Positions 1-8,990 are shown, counted from the stretch's first letter. The stretch: DNA of 64,000 nt from Humisphaera borealis (GCF_015169395.1 NZ_CP063458.1:5456001-5520000); one strand, 5' to 3'. Notes: generated by a model from the sequence alone, not told the origin. Program-made: numbers and translations.

Positions 1-567
1 GGTACGCAGGTAGAAGTCGACCTGAAAGCGGTAGGGGAGGCCGATGCCGATTTCGTAAAGGGTGCGGATTTCGGTGTTTCCATCTTTCTCGATCGTCGGG
101 CGGAGCCAGTATTCGAACTCGACGACGCCCGGCGGGCGAACGTAGACACGCGTGCCGGGGGTGAAACGACGGGCCGTCCAGCGCGGCTGACCGTAGGGGC
201 CGATCTTGTCTTCTTCACGGAACGCGCCCAGCGCCTCGCCGGTCACGTTAACGGCCGGCATTTCGTACGACGGCATCCGGCCGGCGAAAGGGTTGCCGGG
301 GCGGCGCGGGTCGGCCTCCTGGGTGGCGGCGACGTTGCGGGCGCGGTCGGCGGCCTTGTCACCGGGATTCATGATCGCCTGCAGGAACAGCGGACTGACC
401 TGCTCCGCATCGTCGGATACGCCGGTCGTGTCCAGACCGAAGGGCCGAACTGCCGGGGCCTCGAGCCGGTCGTCTGGTGCGGACTGAGCAAGAGTTGACG
501 ACGACAGCATCGCAACAGCGCACCCAAAACCGCAGGCAATCGCCCGCGAAAGAACTGAACGTGACAT
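1..567 (-). CDS. Exported protein of unknown function, C-terminus cut by the window edge
   Basis: The reading frame is open from the ATG at 567 to base 1 (189 codons) with no stop, so only the N-terminal part is present. A GAGGAG ribosome-binding site lies just upstream of the ATG. Residues 1-27 look like a signal peptide ending LSSSTLAQS. The mature part begins with a low-complexity region (DDRLEAPAVRPFG), and the last visible stretch (FEYWLRPTIEKDG then IRTLYEIGIGLPYRF) alternates aromatic and polar residues as outer-membrane beta-barrels of planctomycetes do. I do not recognise the family. An envelope protein is the most that can be said. Confidence 0.7.
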   Translation of the reverse strand, partial: MSRSVLSRAIACGFGCAVAMLSSSTLAQSAPDDRLEAPAVRPFGLDTTGVSDDAEQVSPLFLQAIMNPGDKAADRARNVAATQEADPRRPGNPFAGRMPSYEMPAVNVTGEALGAFREEDKIGPYGQPRWTARRFTPGTRVYVRPPGVVEFEYWLRPTIEKDGNTEIRTLYEIGIGLPYRFQVDFYLRT

Positions 568-905
568 AAATGACTCCTCAATTCCCTTTGCCGACCGCTT
601 GCCCGCGCAGGGCTGAACAACGAACGGCCCGGACATCATGGGAGAATCGACGGCCGACATCGAGTGTGGGCAATAAGTGCGCGCATTACCACCCTTGCCT
701 CCGGATAACACCGATCCGTGATCTACTGCGGTGAATGTAGGCATCCCCCTATAAGAAGCCTGGGGCGATTACTGCTTGACCGACATGGTCCGCCGTCCCA
801 GGACCCATGCAACACACGCCAAAGAAGGTCGGTAGAGCCATATGATCGCCTCTACACGAGGCTGGCACGTCGTCTTGGCCGATTGTTCGACCTCCGAGTT
901 GGCGC
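568..905. other. Intergenic region between divergent genes
   Basis: This 338-base gap separates the truncated exported gene (minus) from the DUF1592 gene (plus) and must hold both promoters. I see no coding potential on either strand, no clear hairpin terminator and no recognisable riboswitch. A TTGACC at 778-783 could be a -35 element, but I cannot pair it with a convincing -10. Confidence 0.4.
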
Positions 906-3533
906 ATGCGGAAAACCGTCGTTCTTCTCGACCTGCGCAGCTTCAAGCATGCGTCGTTGGTCGCCTTCCTGGGCGCGGTGGCGTTCTGCGTAAACACAGC
1001 CCCGGCCGCCCCGGCGATCGACAAGAGCGTCCGCGCACTCTTCGACACCCACTGCGTCAGTTGCCACGACGCCGATTCGAAGAAGGGAGGCCTCGACCTC
1101 TCCTCGGTCTCCGGCGACTTCAAGACGCAGTTCGACACCTGGCTGAAAATCCACGACCGCATCGAGTCCGGCGAGATGCCCCCGGCCAAGGCCAAACAGC
1201 GGCCGACGGCGGCGGAGACCGAGCCGGTGCTCAAACAACTGAAGTCGCAACTGACCGGCGCCGAAAAGTCCCGCCGTCAGCCCGGCGACGGGCGCGCCGT
1301 TTACCGGCGGCTCAACCGCACCGAATACGAGAACACGCTGCGCGATTTGCTCGCGCTGCCGGGGCTGTCGGTGAAGAACCTGCTTCCCGACGACGGCCGA
1401 GTGAACGGGTACGACAAGCTCGCCGGCGCACTCGATCTGTCGCACGTGCAGTTGTCCAAATATCTAGAAGCGGCCGATGTCGCACTGACCGCCGCCACTG
1501 CCCCCCACGCCGCCTGGCCGCAGGTCTACAAGAACCGCCTGTACGCCGGCGATTCGTACGCGTTCAAGATCGTTCTGACCAACGGCGACGCTATCCCGAT
1601 CAAGGATTTCAAGTACGACGACACGCTGCTTCCCATCATCCGCGAGGACGCCGACCGCCCGAAGCTCGGCGAGATGGAGAAGGAAAAGAAGTTCCCCTAC
1701 ACCGGCTCGGTCGGCCTTTTCCGCCACGAGGACGACGCGTTTCGTCCGAAGTTCAACCCGTTCATCGCGTCGTACGCCGGCCGCTATCGCCTTCGCATCT
1801 CGCTCTGGTCGTTCCAGTACGACAAGGGACAGATCCTGCCGAGCCTGAGGACCGAGCAGGCCTCGCTGCGGGCCGATTCGCGGCTGATCGGCTACTACGA
1901 TGCGCCGTCGCTCAAGCCGACCGTTCATGAAGTCGAAGTCTGGCTGAACGAGGGGGAAGAGATCTGCTACAACGCCGCCTCGCTCTGGCCGGTGCGCGTC
2001 AGCGAGCGTAAGGGCAAGGCGGCGGAGTATGTCGGCCCGGGGATCGCCGTGGACTGGCTGGATGTCGAGGGCCCCATCTTCGAGCAGTGGCCGCCGGCGA
2101 GCCATCAGCAACTCTGGGGCGATCTCCCCCTGGCTCCCATTCCCCGTGGCAAGCCCGCCGAAACCGACCCCCGCCTGCCGAAGCGCACGCCGATCAAGGC
2201 GATCCGCAACGCGCCGCGGATCGGCCCGATCACCTACGGTGCCGTCACATCCGCCGCCCCGGATACCGATGCCACCCGACTGCTCAAGGATTTCTTACGG
2301 CGGGCCTTTCGCCGAACCGTCTCAACCGAAGAAGTGAACCGTTACTTGGGGCTCTTCAAATCGCAGCTCTCCGACGGCGCCGGCTTTGAAGAGGCGATGC
2401 GCACCACCTACGAGGCCGCCTTGTGCTCGCCGGAGTTTCTGTTCCTCAAGGAACCGGCCGGCAGGCTAGACCCCTGGGCGGTCGCCAGCCGGCTGTCGTT
2501 CTTCCTTTGGAACTCGGCCCCCGACGACGAATTGCTTTCGCTGGCCGAGAAGAACAAGCTGGGGCAGAAAGATGTGCTGCGCGAGCAGGTCGAGCGGATG
2601 CTGAAAGACCCCAGGTCCGAGCGGTTCGTCGAAGACTTCACCGACCAGTGGCTCGACCTGCGCGACATCGATTCCACCACACCCGACGGGCGGCTTTACC
2701 CGGAGTTCCGGCCCAACCTCCGCGACGCGATGCTCGCCGAATCGCGGGCCTACTTTCGGGCGATGGTCGACGGCGATCTGCCGACGACGGCGGTTGTCGA
2801 TTCCGACTTTGCCTTCCTCAACCAGCGCCTCGCCGAGCATTACCGCATTCCCGGCGTCGAAGGCTCGGCGTTTCGCAAGGTGTCGCTGCCGCCCGACGCC
2901 CATCGCGGCGGATTGCTGACGCAGGCGAGCGTGCTGAAGGTGACCGCCAACGGCACCACGACCAGCCCGGTGAAGCGCGGCGCCTGGGTGCAGCGGAAGA
3001 TCGTCGGCCGCCCGCCGGAACCGCCGCCGCCCGACGTGCCGGCGATCGAGCCCGATGTGCAGGGCGCTACGACCGTCCGCGAGCTGCTCGACAAGCACCG
3101 CAACAACGCCGCCTGCGCAGCCTGCCACACCCGCATCGATCCGCCCGGCTTCGCGCTGGAAAGCTATGACGTCATCGGCGGCTGGCAGGAGCGCTACCGG
3201 TCGCTCGGCCAGGGCGACGCCGTTCCAAAGGAGTTCAGCTTCGGCCGGGCCGCCAGTTACAAGTTCGGTCCGAAGGTCGACAGCGCCGGCCAAACCGCCG
3301 ACGGCAGGGCGTTCGACGAGATCGCCGGCTTCAAGAAACTGTTGCTCGCCGACGAGAAGGCCTTGGCGCGGAATCTGGTCAACCACCTGGTGATCTATGC
3401 CACCGGCGCGCCGGTCGGCTTCACCGATCGCCAGGCGGTCGAACAGGTGCTCGAAAAATCCGCCGCGAGCAAGTACGGCATCAAGACGCTGATTCACGAG
3501 ATCGTGCAGAGTCCGTTGTTCTTATCGAAGTGA
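906..3533 (+). CDS. Planctomycete cytochrome/DUF1592-family exported protein
   Basis: This 875-residue protein has the standard planctomycete order: an N-terminal export signal, a PSCyt1 cytochrome c-like segment with the haem motif CVSCH (residues 50-54), a DUF1587 segment (RLNRTEYENTLRDLL, near 140), then DUF1595/DUF1592 and DUF1588/DUF1585 in the C-terminal half. A second CxxCH (CAACH, residues 737-741) lies in the DUF1588 part. The family occurs in multiple copies in Planctomycetota and is nearly always beside a DUF1552 gene, as here (91 bases downstream). It is predicted to act outside the cytoplasmic membrane, perhaps in electron transfer linked to polymer breakdown, but no reaction is established. 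The ATG at 906 lacks a strong ribosome-binding site, yet gives the expected N-terminus. Confidence 0.93.
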   Translation: MRKTVVLLDLRSFKHASLVAFLGAVAFCVNTAPAAPAIDKSVRALFDTHCVSCHDADSKKGGLDLSSVSGDFKTQFDTWLKIHDRIESGEMPPAKAKQRPTAAETEPVLKQLKSQLTGAEKSRRQPGDGRAVYRRLNRTEYENTLRDLLALPGLSVKNLLPDDGRVNGYDKLAGALDLSHVQLSKYLEAADVALTAATAPHAAWPQVYKNRLYAGDSYAFKIVLTNGDAIPIKDFKYDDTLLPIIREDADRPKLGEMEKEKKFPYTGSVGLFRHEDDAFRPKFNPFIASYAGRYRLRISLWSFQYDKGQILPSLRTEQASLRADSRLIGYYDAPSLKPTVHEVEVWLNEGEEICYNAASLWPVRVSERKGKAAEYVGPGIAVDWLDVEGPIFEQWPPASHQQLWGDLPLAPIPRGKPAETDPRLPKRTPIKAIRNAPRIGPITYGAVTSAAPDTDATRLLKDFLRRAFRRTVSTEEVNRYLGLFKSQLSDGAGFEEAMRTTYEAALCSPEFLFLKEPAGRLDPWAVASRLSFFLWNSAPDDELLSLAEKNKLGQKDVLREQVERMLKDPRSERFVEDFTDQWLDLRDIDSTTPDGRLYPEFRPNLRDAMLAESRAYFRAMVDGDLPTTAVVDSDFAFLNQRLAEHYRIPGVEGSAFRKVSLPPDAHRGGLLTQASVLKVTANGTTTSPVKRGAWVQRKIVGRPPEPPPPDVPAIEPDVQGATTVRELLDKHRNNAACAACHTRIDPPGFALESYDVIGGWQERYRSLGQGDAVPKEFSFGRAASYKFGPKVDSAGQTADGRAFDEIAGFKKLLLADEKALARNLVNHLVIYATGAPVGFTDRQAVEQVLEKSAASKYGIKTLIHEIVQSPLFLSK

Positions 3534-3548
3534 TACCGCACTGGGAAA

Positions 3549-3606
3549 GCCGAGCTCCAGCTCGGCTATCCCTGGTTGCGAAGAAAAAGCCGAGCTGGAG
3601 CTCGGC
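3549..3606. repeat. Two copies of an 18-bp dispersed palindrome
   Basis: GCCGAGCTCCAGCTCGGC (3549-3566) and GCCGAGCTGGAGCTCGGC (3589-3606) sit between the DUF1592 and DUF1552 genes. Each is a near-perfect palindrome, and with the flanking GGGA/TCCC words the pair can fold into a larger stem. A related copy lies at 7251-7280. The position between co-directional genes could tune downstream expression, but this is inference. Confidence 0.75.
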
Positions 3607-3623
3607 GTTCCCAGGAGTCCCCC

Positions 3624-4907
3624 ATGGCCGGCCGTTCCCTCTCGCGTCGCACCTTCCTCCGCGGCACCGGCGTTGCGCTCTCGCTTCCGCTGCTGGATGC
3701 GATGATCCCCGCCCTGGCCCGGGCCAAAGCCGTCGAGGCCGCCGCCCGGCCCCGGCGGATGATCGCCATCCAGACCAACATGGGCATCCTGCCGCAGTTC
3801 TTCTTCCCCGAAGGCACCGGCAAGGACTACAAACCCTCGGAATACCTCAAGGTGCTCGACGGCTACCGCGACCGCATGAGCGTCTTCAGCGGCGTATCGC
3901 ACCCCGGCGTGGATGGCGGCCACGCCGCCGAGGCATCGTTCCTCACCGCCGCCCCGCACCCCGGCAGCGGGGCGTTTCGAAATACCGTCTCTCTCGACCA
4001 GCTTGCCGCCGAACAGATCGGCCCGGCCACCCGCTTCCCGACCCTCGCCACCCGCATCGGCAACGAACGCGGAAGCCTCTCTTACACCCGCGGCGGCGTG
4101 ATGATCCCCAGCGAGCGCAGCCCCGCCGCGCTCTACCGGCAGATGTTCGTCCAGGGCACCGCCAAAGAGATCGACGCCCGCCTGACCGATCTCCGCACCG
4201 GCCGCAGCGTGCTCGATTTCGTCAACGACAGTGCCAAGCGAATCGAGAAGGATCTGGGCCCGAAAGACAAAGACCGCCTCGACCAGTACTTCACCAGCGT
4301 CCGCGACCTAGAGAAGAACATGGTGAAGTCCGAAGAGTGGGAGAAGAAGCCGAAACCGAGCGTAGCCGTGCCCGAGCCCAAGGACGTGGACGGCCGGCAG
4401 ATGACGGCATCGCACAAGCTGATGTACGACGTCATCCGCCTGGCGCTCGAAACCGACAGCACCCGGCTGGTGACCGTCTTCATCAACACCATCGGCAACG
4501 CCAGCGACATCGCCGGCGTCACCCACGAAACCCACTCGCTGACGCACCACGGCAACCGTCCGGAAACGCTGACCGAATTGAAGACGATCGAGACCATGCA
4601 GTTCCACGCCCTGGCCGACCTGCTCAAAGGGCTCGACGCGACGAAGGAAGGCGAGCAGACCATGCTCGACCGCACGATGGTGCTCTACGGCACCTGCATG
4701 GGCAGCGCCAATTCCCACTCCAACATCAACCTCCCCGCGATCCTCGTCGGCGGCGGTTTCCGCCATGGCGGACACGTGGCGTTCGACACCAAAAAGAACC
4801 ACCCGCTGCCCAACCTCTACGTGTCGATGCTCCAGCAACTGGGACTCGAAATCGACCGCTTCGCCACCAGCACGGGCACGATGCGCGGGATTGAGGTCAA
4901 GGCGTGA
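3624..4907 (+). CDS. DUF1552 family Tat-exported protein
   Basis: A 427-residue protein whose N-terminus (SLSRRTFLRGTGVALSLPL) is a twin-arginine signal. It then follows the DUF1552 pattern, with RRMIAIQTNMGILPQFFFP near residue 45 and a C-terminal region (NSHSNINLPAILVGGG) like that of DUF1501/sulfatase-fold proteins. I chose the ATG at 3624 because AGGAG lies six bases upstream and the signal starts there; an in-frame ATG at 3576 would add 16 basic residues from repeat DNA. It is the usual partner of the preceding DUF1592 gene and probably shares its transcript. Biochemical function is unknown. Tat export suggests folding or cofactor loading before secretion. Confidence 0.92.
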   Translation: MAGRSLSRRTFLRGTGVALSLPLLDAMIPALARAKAVEAAARPRRMIAIQTNMGILPQFFFPEGTGKDYKPSEYLKVLDGYRDRMSVFSGVSHPGVDGGHAAEASFLTAAPHPGSGAFRNTVSLDQLAAEQIGPATRFPTLATRIGNERGSLSYTRGGVMIPSERSPAALYRQMFVQGTAKEIDARLTDLRTGRSVLDFVNDSAKRIEKDLGPKDKDRLDQYFTSVRDLEKNMVKSEEWEKKPKPSVAVPEPKDVDGRQMTASHKLMYDVIRLALETDSTRLVTVFINTIGNASDIAGVTHETHSLTHHGNRPETLTELKTIETMQFHALADLLKGLDATKEGEQTMLDRTMVLYGTCMGSANSHSNINLPAILVGGGFRHGGHVAFDTKKNHPLPNLYVSMLQQLGLEIDRFATSTGTMRGIEVKA

Positions 4908-5055
4908 TCCCAATCCCTCCGCCGGTATCCCGCCGGAGGGCCAGGGTGGGGATTGTTTCCTGTGGGGAAGCCGTATCCGCCGCGACCGGACAGGGCACGA
5001 CGAACACCCAGGCCAACAACGCGGCCATGCCGATCGATCGGAGCGGTGGGTTCAT
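4897..5055 (-). CDS. Possible small exported peptide
   Basis: A 52-residue frame from the ATG at 5055 (an in-frame start at 5091 is possible) begins with a credible signal peptide (SIGMAALLAWVFVVPCPVAAD). Its last third (TLALRRDTGGGIGITP) is read from a GC-rich inverted repeat at the end of the DUF1552 gene, which it overlaps by 11 bases on the opposite strand. It could be a truncated or remodelled exported protein. It lies directly behind the small membrane protein at 5122-5331 on the same strand. Confidence 0.35.
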   Translation of the reverse strand: MNPPLRSIGMAALLAWVFVVPCPVAADTASPQETIPTLALRRDTGGGIGITP

Positions 5056-5121
5056 TCCCAATGGCTTACCGATCTGCAGGGCTGCACGCAAACGGATCGC
5101 CCGTCACATCTGGATGGCGAG

Positions 5122-5331
5122 CTACTGTCCCTTCGGCTGCCGCATGGCTCGCGCGATCATGTACGTTGACCCCGACGCGAGCCCGATAAAGACCAGCGGT
5201 ATCAGCAGCGAGAAAATCCTGGGCGTCTGCCCCGATTCTGACGGCAGAAGGCTCGCCAGCGGATGAAGCAGGGCGGCCACCACCCAGTACGCTACATTCA
5301 CAACGAGTACGTTCCGGTTGGATGGAGTCAT
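5122..5331 (-). CDS. Small two-helix membrane protein of unknown function
   Basis: A 69-residue protein with two hydrophobic segments (VLVVNVAYWVVAALLHPLA and IFSLLIPLVFIGLASG) and a short basic tail (RAMRQPKGQ). I preferred the ATG at 5331, which has AGGA five bases upstream, over the in-frame ATG at 5337. The amino-acid pattern is convincingly membrane-like, but I recognise no family. The downstream small ORF at 4897-5055 may be in the same transcript. Confidence 0.55.
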   Translation of the reverse strand: MTPSNRNVLVVNVAYWVVAALLHPLASLLPSESGQTPRIFSLLIPLVFIGLASGSTYMIARAMRQPKGQ

Positions 5332-5449
5332 GGGCATCCTGCAGAGTTAGAGACGTGGCGGCCAGTGGCGTTAATCCGCCTGGCCAATGCGGTGATCATA
5401 ATCGATCGGCCGCCGGCGGATGCGCCATCCGCGTCTGCAAAAGGCGTCC

Positions 5450-5504
5450 GTGACACGGCTTTCCTAAGCCGTGCTAGGTGCGTCCGAGCACGGAAAGCCG
5501 TAAA
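5450..5504. repeat. Dispersed CACGGCTT/AAGCCGTG palindrome
   Basis: CACGGCTTTCCTAAGCCGTG (5454-5473) is followed at 5489-5501 by the half-site GCACGGAAAGCCG. The same word recurs at 7517-7531/8991-9008, where an insertion sequence splits it, and at 9126-9143. It behaves like a REP-type intergenic palindrome. Confidence 0.7.
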
Positions 5505-5565
5505 TCCCGGGTCGTCAATTTGCGTCGAGGAGTGCCTCAACCAGACCACGGCGTACAAGGGCGAA

Positions 5566-6225
5566 TCAGCGGTCCTGGCCCGGCGACCCAAGCTGGTTCC
5601 GAAGATCCATTTGTAGTCCCCAAGCCTCCTCGATCGGAACTTCCATGCGCTGGCCGCAGCCTCCCGCACCTTCTTTTGTGAAGAGGAACGGGTAGAACGC
5701 GTAGCAGCGATCCCCGTGCAGCGTGCGCACGTCGGCGTCCCAGCCGGGCCAGCGAATCCACTCATAGAATTGGTCAAGCTTCCCAGAAAATGCCCACTGG
5801 AGAAACTCGGAGTAGCCCATCTCGGTAGGCTCCCATTCAAGCGAATCCGGGGCGAAGTAATACAGATTTTTTCGGTCATCCCCCAACGCGCCGCCATTGA
5901 TAGCAAAGAATCCGCCGACGGCGTCGTCGGCGACGAGGAAAAAACCGTCACTTCGCCCGGCATTCCACGCCGGCAGCGTTCGAGTCACTTCCGCGTTGCC
6001 GGAACCCAGGATGCGAAGCCAGCCGCCGTCCACGACGATTCCGCCGGTTTCGTAGACGACTGCCCCCATGGCAGAGCGTGTCGTCACTTGGGTCTGAAAC
6101 AGTGCATCATCCCGTGTGTGTGATGGCGGCAGGACATCCACGGGACGGACGGCCGCCTTAACCCACTCTCGTACAAGCGGGAAAGCGGGATCGTCTCGGT
6201 TGATGAGTTCGTGCAATGGCCGCAT
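5566..6225 (-). CDS. DUF2625 family protein
   Basis: The 219-residue protein starting MRPLHELINRDDPAFPLV matches the DUF2625 family throughout. Family hallmarks include QVTTRSAMGAVVYETGG, the adjacent WLRILGSG and a central FAINGG. Length fits the family. In-frame ATGs at 6267 and 6330 exist, but the latter overlaps the upstream ATP-grasp gene and the added residues do not look conserved. Function is unknown; the acidic, soluble, single-domain character resembles small accessory or immunity-type proteins. It lies just downstream of the ATP-grasp gene on the same strand and is probably co-transcribed with it. Confidence 0.85.
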   Translation of the reverse strand: MRPLHELINRDDPAFPLVREWVKAAVRPVDVLPPSHTRDDALFQTQVTTRSAMGAVVYETGGIVVDGGWLRILGSGNAEVTRTLPAWNAGRSDGFFLVADDAVGGFFAINGGALGDDRKNLYYFAPDSLEWEPTEMGYSEFLQWAFSGKLDQFYEWIRWPGWDADVRTLHGDRCYAFYPFLFTKEGAGGCGQRMEVPIEEAWGLQMDLRNQLGSPGQDR

Positions 6226-6304
6226 CGCAATGGCACTACCGTAATGGCGGGTAGCATTGAGTGCCATGCCAACGCTCGAACGTCTGAGCATGTCATACGC
6301 TTGG

Positions 6305-7087
6305 TCAGACCGCCGCCCAGATAGCGGCAAACGCGGAAGCCGTCCATCCTACTAAATCGGAGACTTGGCCGTCCCCGACCTCGACCACGCGCAGCACGCC
6401 ATCGTCGCGACGGATGACGTCAACCGAGAAGTAAGGAGACGAGATTCGCGAGGCCACCTGATGAATCAAGTCGGGCGCGGGTTGACCATCGGGTGAGAAT
6501 GGCCTGCCGTTCAGCACAAAGTAACGCCGCTCAGACTCGGCAATGAACGATTCCACACGACGGACGCAAAGCCCGCCCTCGATCATGCCCCTGAACCGCT
6601 CCATCTCCGCGACGACGGATCCGATCTCCGATGGATCTTTCACGATGGAACCGCGCGAGGTCTTTAATGACTTGACGTAATCCTTGATGAAGAACTCGTC
6701 CCATCCGAGCGAACGAAGTTCGGTCTCGAAGTCAGCGGTCAAGGGAATCACAAAAGTCTCGGGCGTGAACTCCGCAATCAGTGGATACCAGTTGGGGAGG
6801 TGGTGCGTCGCGAGGTACTTGTCAGGCGACGTCAGCGGAGTCGCGGTAGCGGCACCGATCGCCGCAGCAAGCCGATCGTACTCCGTCGCATTCAACATCC
6901 AGCCACGGTAGACGACCGTCGCGCCGGCCGGCATGTTGCGAAGCGGCTTGCCTTCCTGGATTACAGAATCCGGACAGAAAGATGCCGAGTACCCCGATTG
7001 GCGGACCGCCAACAGTTGATCGGCGAACATTTCGTCGACCGTAGCCGGTCTCAGAGGGTGAGCCGGGAATAGGAAATGCGTCATCAT
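6305..7087 (-). CDS. ATP-grasp domain protein (R2K/DUF4343-like)
   Basis: A 260-residue protein with an ATP-grasp core. A lysine-containing beta-strand (EFFIKDYVKSLKTSRGS, near 130-146) is followed by a FVLNGR strand and the terminal metal-binding stretch VDVIRRDDGVLRVVEVGDGQ. The layout fits the R2K/DUF4343 ATP-grasp group, whose members are predicted to ligate carboxylates to amines or thiols; the substrate is not known. Its end is 80 bases before the chosen DUF2625 start, which suggests an operon. The start may be either of two adjacent ATGs (7087 or 7084). Codon usage is a little less GC-biased than in the housekeeping genes nearby. Confidence 0.8.
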   Translation of the reverse strand: MMTHFLFPAHPLRPATVDEMFADQLLAVRQSGYSASFCPDSVIQEGKPLRNMPAGATVVYRGWMLNATEYDRLAAAIGAATATPLTSPDKYLATHHLPNWYPLIAEFTPETFVIPLTADFETELRSLGWDEFFIKDYVKSLKTSRGSIVKDPSEIGSVVAEMERFRGMIEGGLCVRRVESFIAESERRYFVLNGRPFSPDGQPAPDLIHQVASRISSPYFSVDVIRRDDGVLRVVEVGDGQVSDLVGWTASAFAAIWAAV

Positions 7088-7521
7088 GTCGCCGGATTAC
7101 GTCAGGCCGTTCGATTGCCGCTACCTACACATCTGACAAGAGCTCGCTTCGCAACGGACGAGAACGCGCCCGCTCGGTCCGGCACAAGCGAAGTTGGCTT
7201 ACGAGCGGATTAATCATTGCTACCGTGATGTTGACCGCAAGTCACGCCTCGGGAACGCCGTGCTCCAGCTCGGCGTTCCCGGGCGCAGTTCCGGTGGAAG
7301 TATCCAGCGCTTCAGCGAAATCTCTGGACAACCAAGAACCGTACACTATACTAACATACATGCTTTGTCATGCAAGCCTTTTCTCCGACGGTTGTTCACA
7401 GGACCGGGGCACTCATACGGTTCACCTGCTGGACCCGCTACCCGAATTCGAGCCTCGGGTTCGTTCGGCTGAAAAGGTGATTGAAGATGAAGGCCTGCTG
7501 GCGTGTGACGCACCTTGCACG
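7088..7521. other. Repeat-bearing intergenic region upstream of the insertion sequence
   Basis: No protein-coding signal is convincing here. The region holds a dispersed hairpin at 7251-7280 (arms GGGAACGCCG/CGGCGTTCCC), one CTCGGGTTCGTTCGGC repeat unit at 7454-7469, and an AT-richer patch (GTACACTATACTAACATAC, 7341-7359). The patch resembles one at 62678-62693 that also lies next to a repeat cluster. The promoter of the ATP-grasp gene must lie at the left end. Confidence 0.5.
7251..7280. repeat. Dispersed hairpin, relative of the GCCGAGCT palindrome
   Basis: Perfect 10-base arms GGGAACGCCG and CGGCGTTCCC enclose TGCTCCAGCT, giving a strong stem-loop. It shares GCTCCAGCTCGGC with the copies at 3549-3606, so these are members of one dispersed family. 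Confidence 0.7.
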
Positions 7522-7532
7522 GCTTGGAAAGC

Positions 7533-8990
7533 ACAACTGTCCGGCATTTCGACGCCGTGACATTCGCAAGATTTCGCTCTTGCGCTTTCTGATGCCGCGT
7601 GGCATAGTTCGCGCCCGTGGCGGTCCGTCGTTCATCCTCGCAGCAGCAACCGACGCCGTCGGACCGACGTCTGGCCGTGCGCCGCTCCGGGAATCTCCTC
7701 GACGAACATCTCCATCGTCTGGCGGCGCTGCCGGCTCACGGCAACACCATCCTCGGCCGCGACCAGTTGGTCAAAGGCCTGCTCCTGTCGTTCTTCGATC
7801 CCATGGCCCGATCGCTGCGACGCATCGAAGACTGCGGCGACTTCCAGGGCGATCTGCGACTCGACAAGCTGGCACGCTCGACCACCGCCGACGCTCTTGC
7901 AGCGTTCGACCCTCAGCTGCTCGTGCCGCTGATCGACGACCTGCAGCAACGTGTCCCGAATCTCGGCGACGCCGACGGCCTCGAAGGGATCACCCGGCAG
8001 ATCATCGCCGCCGACGGCACTTACATGACCACGCTGTGCGATGTGGCCTGGGCGATGCGCCAAAAGAACCGCGACGGCGGCGTGCAGGGACAGGTCCGCG
8101 CCAACGTCCAGCTCGACGCCGGCAACTGGATTCCCCGCGTGCTGACCGTCAGCGGCGACGACGGGCATTCGGAGGCCGCGGCCTTCGCCGCCGACCTCCT
8201 GCCCGGCGTGCTGTACGTCGTGGACCGCAACTTCGTCGAGTTCGGCTTCCTCGGCGCCGTCCTGGACAAGGGCAGCGACTTTGTCGTTCGTATCAAATCC
8301 AACCAACCGGCGATGACGGTGGTCCAGACCCTGCCGCCGTCGGCGGCGGACGTCGAGGCGGGCGTGATCGCCGAGGAAGTGGTGAGACTTCCCGGCCGCG
8401 ACGCGCCGGCGGGCCTGTTCCGCTGCATCACCATCGAGAGCACCGACCGATCGGGCGAATCCCAGGCACTGCGGCTGCTGACCAATCTTCCCGCGGCGAC
8501 GGTCGGGGCTCACGTCGTCGGCGCCGTTTACCGGCTGCGCTGGCAGATCGAGCTGTTTTTCAAGTGGCTCAAGACCTGGGCGGGAATGGACCACCTGCTG
8601 AGCACCAGCCGCAATGGGATCACCACGCAGCTGTACATCGCGGTGATCGCCGTGCTGATGATGTACGTGCAGAGCGGCTACCGCGTCAGCGTCTACGCCC
8701 TGGCGGCGCTGGGCCGCGTGGCCCGGGGCCAGATGTCGATCCAGGAGGCGATGGCGGTGATCGCCAAACGCGAGCGAGAGCGTTCGCTGGAACGAGCGCG
8801 TCAGGCCCGGCTGCGGGCACGCAAGAAGCTGGCCTGAAGCCACGACGTTCCCGCACACCCTGATCTGAGGGTGACGCCGCCGCATGCGCGCCATCAGCCG
8901 CGATCGCAAGCAAAGCCGAGCGACTCTGGTGAAATGAGGATGTGCCAGGTCATGGCTCACGCTGGAATTGGTAAATTGCCGGACAGTTGT
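7533..8990 (+). mobile_element. Complete IS4-family insertion sequence, 1458 bp
   Basis: Terminal inverted repeats ACAACTGTCCGGCA (7533-7546) and TGCCGGACAGTTGT (8977-8990) match perfectly over 14 bases. The element is flanked by an 11-base direct repeat GCTTGGAAAGC (7522-7532 and 8991-9001), as expected for an IS4-family target duplication. The GC bases shared between repeat and terminus leave one or two bases of uncertainty. It contains one intact transposase. Removing the element and one copy of the direct repeat restores CACGGCTTGGAAAGCCGTG, a copy of the dispersed palindrome seen at 5454-5473, so the target was an intergenic palindrome. Confidence 0.9.
7617..8837 (+). CDS. IS4 family transposase
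   Basis: A 406-residue DDE transposase. The first catalytic Asp is in IIAADGTYMT (near residue 129), the second in LYVVDRNFVEFG (near 202). The Glu is in the complete YREK signature YRLRWQIELFFKWLK (near 305-319), with the expected Y-x2-R-x3-E-x6-K spacing. All catalytic residues are present and the frame is uninterrupted, so the element may be active. The start is GTG at 7617, about 85 bases inside the left terminus. The C-terminus is strongly basic (Arg/Lys-rich). Confidence 0.93.
   Translation: MAVRRSSSQQQPTPSDRRLAVRRSGNLLDEHLHRLAALPAHGNTILGRDQLVKGLLLSFFDPMARSLRRIEDCGDFQGDLRLDKLARSTTADALAAFDPQLLVPLIDDLQQRVPNLGDADGLEGITRQIIAADGTYMTTLCDVAWAMRQKNRDGGVQGQVRANVQLDAGNWIPRVLTVSGDDGHSEAAAFAADLLPGVLYVVDRNFVEFGFLGAVLDKGSDFVVRIKSNQPAMTVVQTLPPSAADVEAGVIAEEVVRLPGRDAPAGLFRCITIESTDRSGESQALRLLTNLPAATVGAHVVGAVYRLRWQIELFFKWLKTWAGMDHLLSTSRNGITTQLYIAVIAVLMMYVQSGYRVSVYALAALGRVARGQMSIQEAMAVIAKRERERSLERARQARLRARKKLA

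Noticed and set aside
7194-7560. Short overlapping ORFs of 62-111 codons before the insertion sequence
   Set aside because: They read through dispersed hairpins and the IS left end, differ in composition from genes and have no ribosome-binding site.
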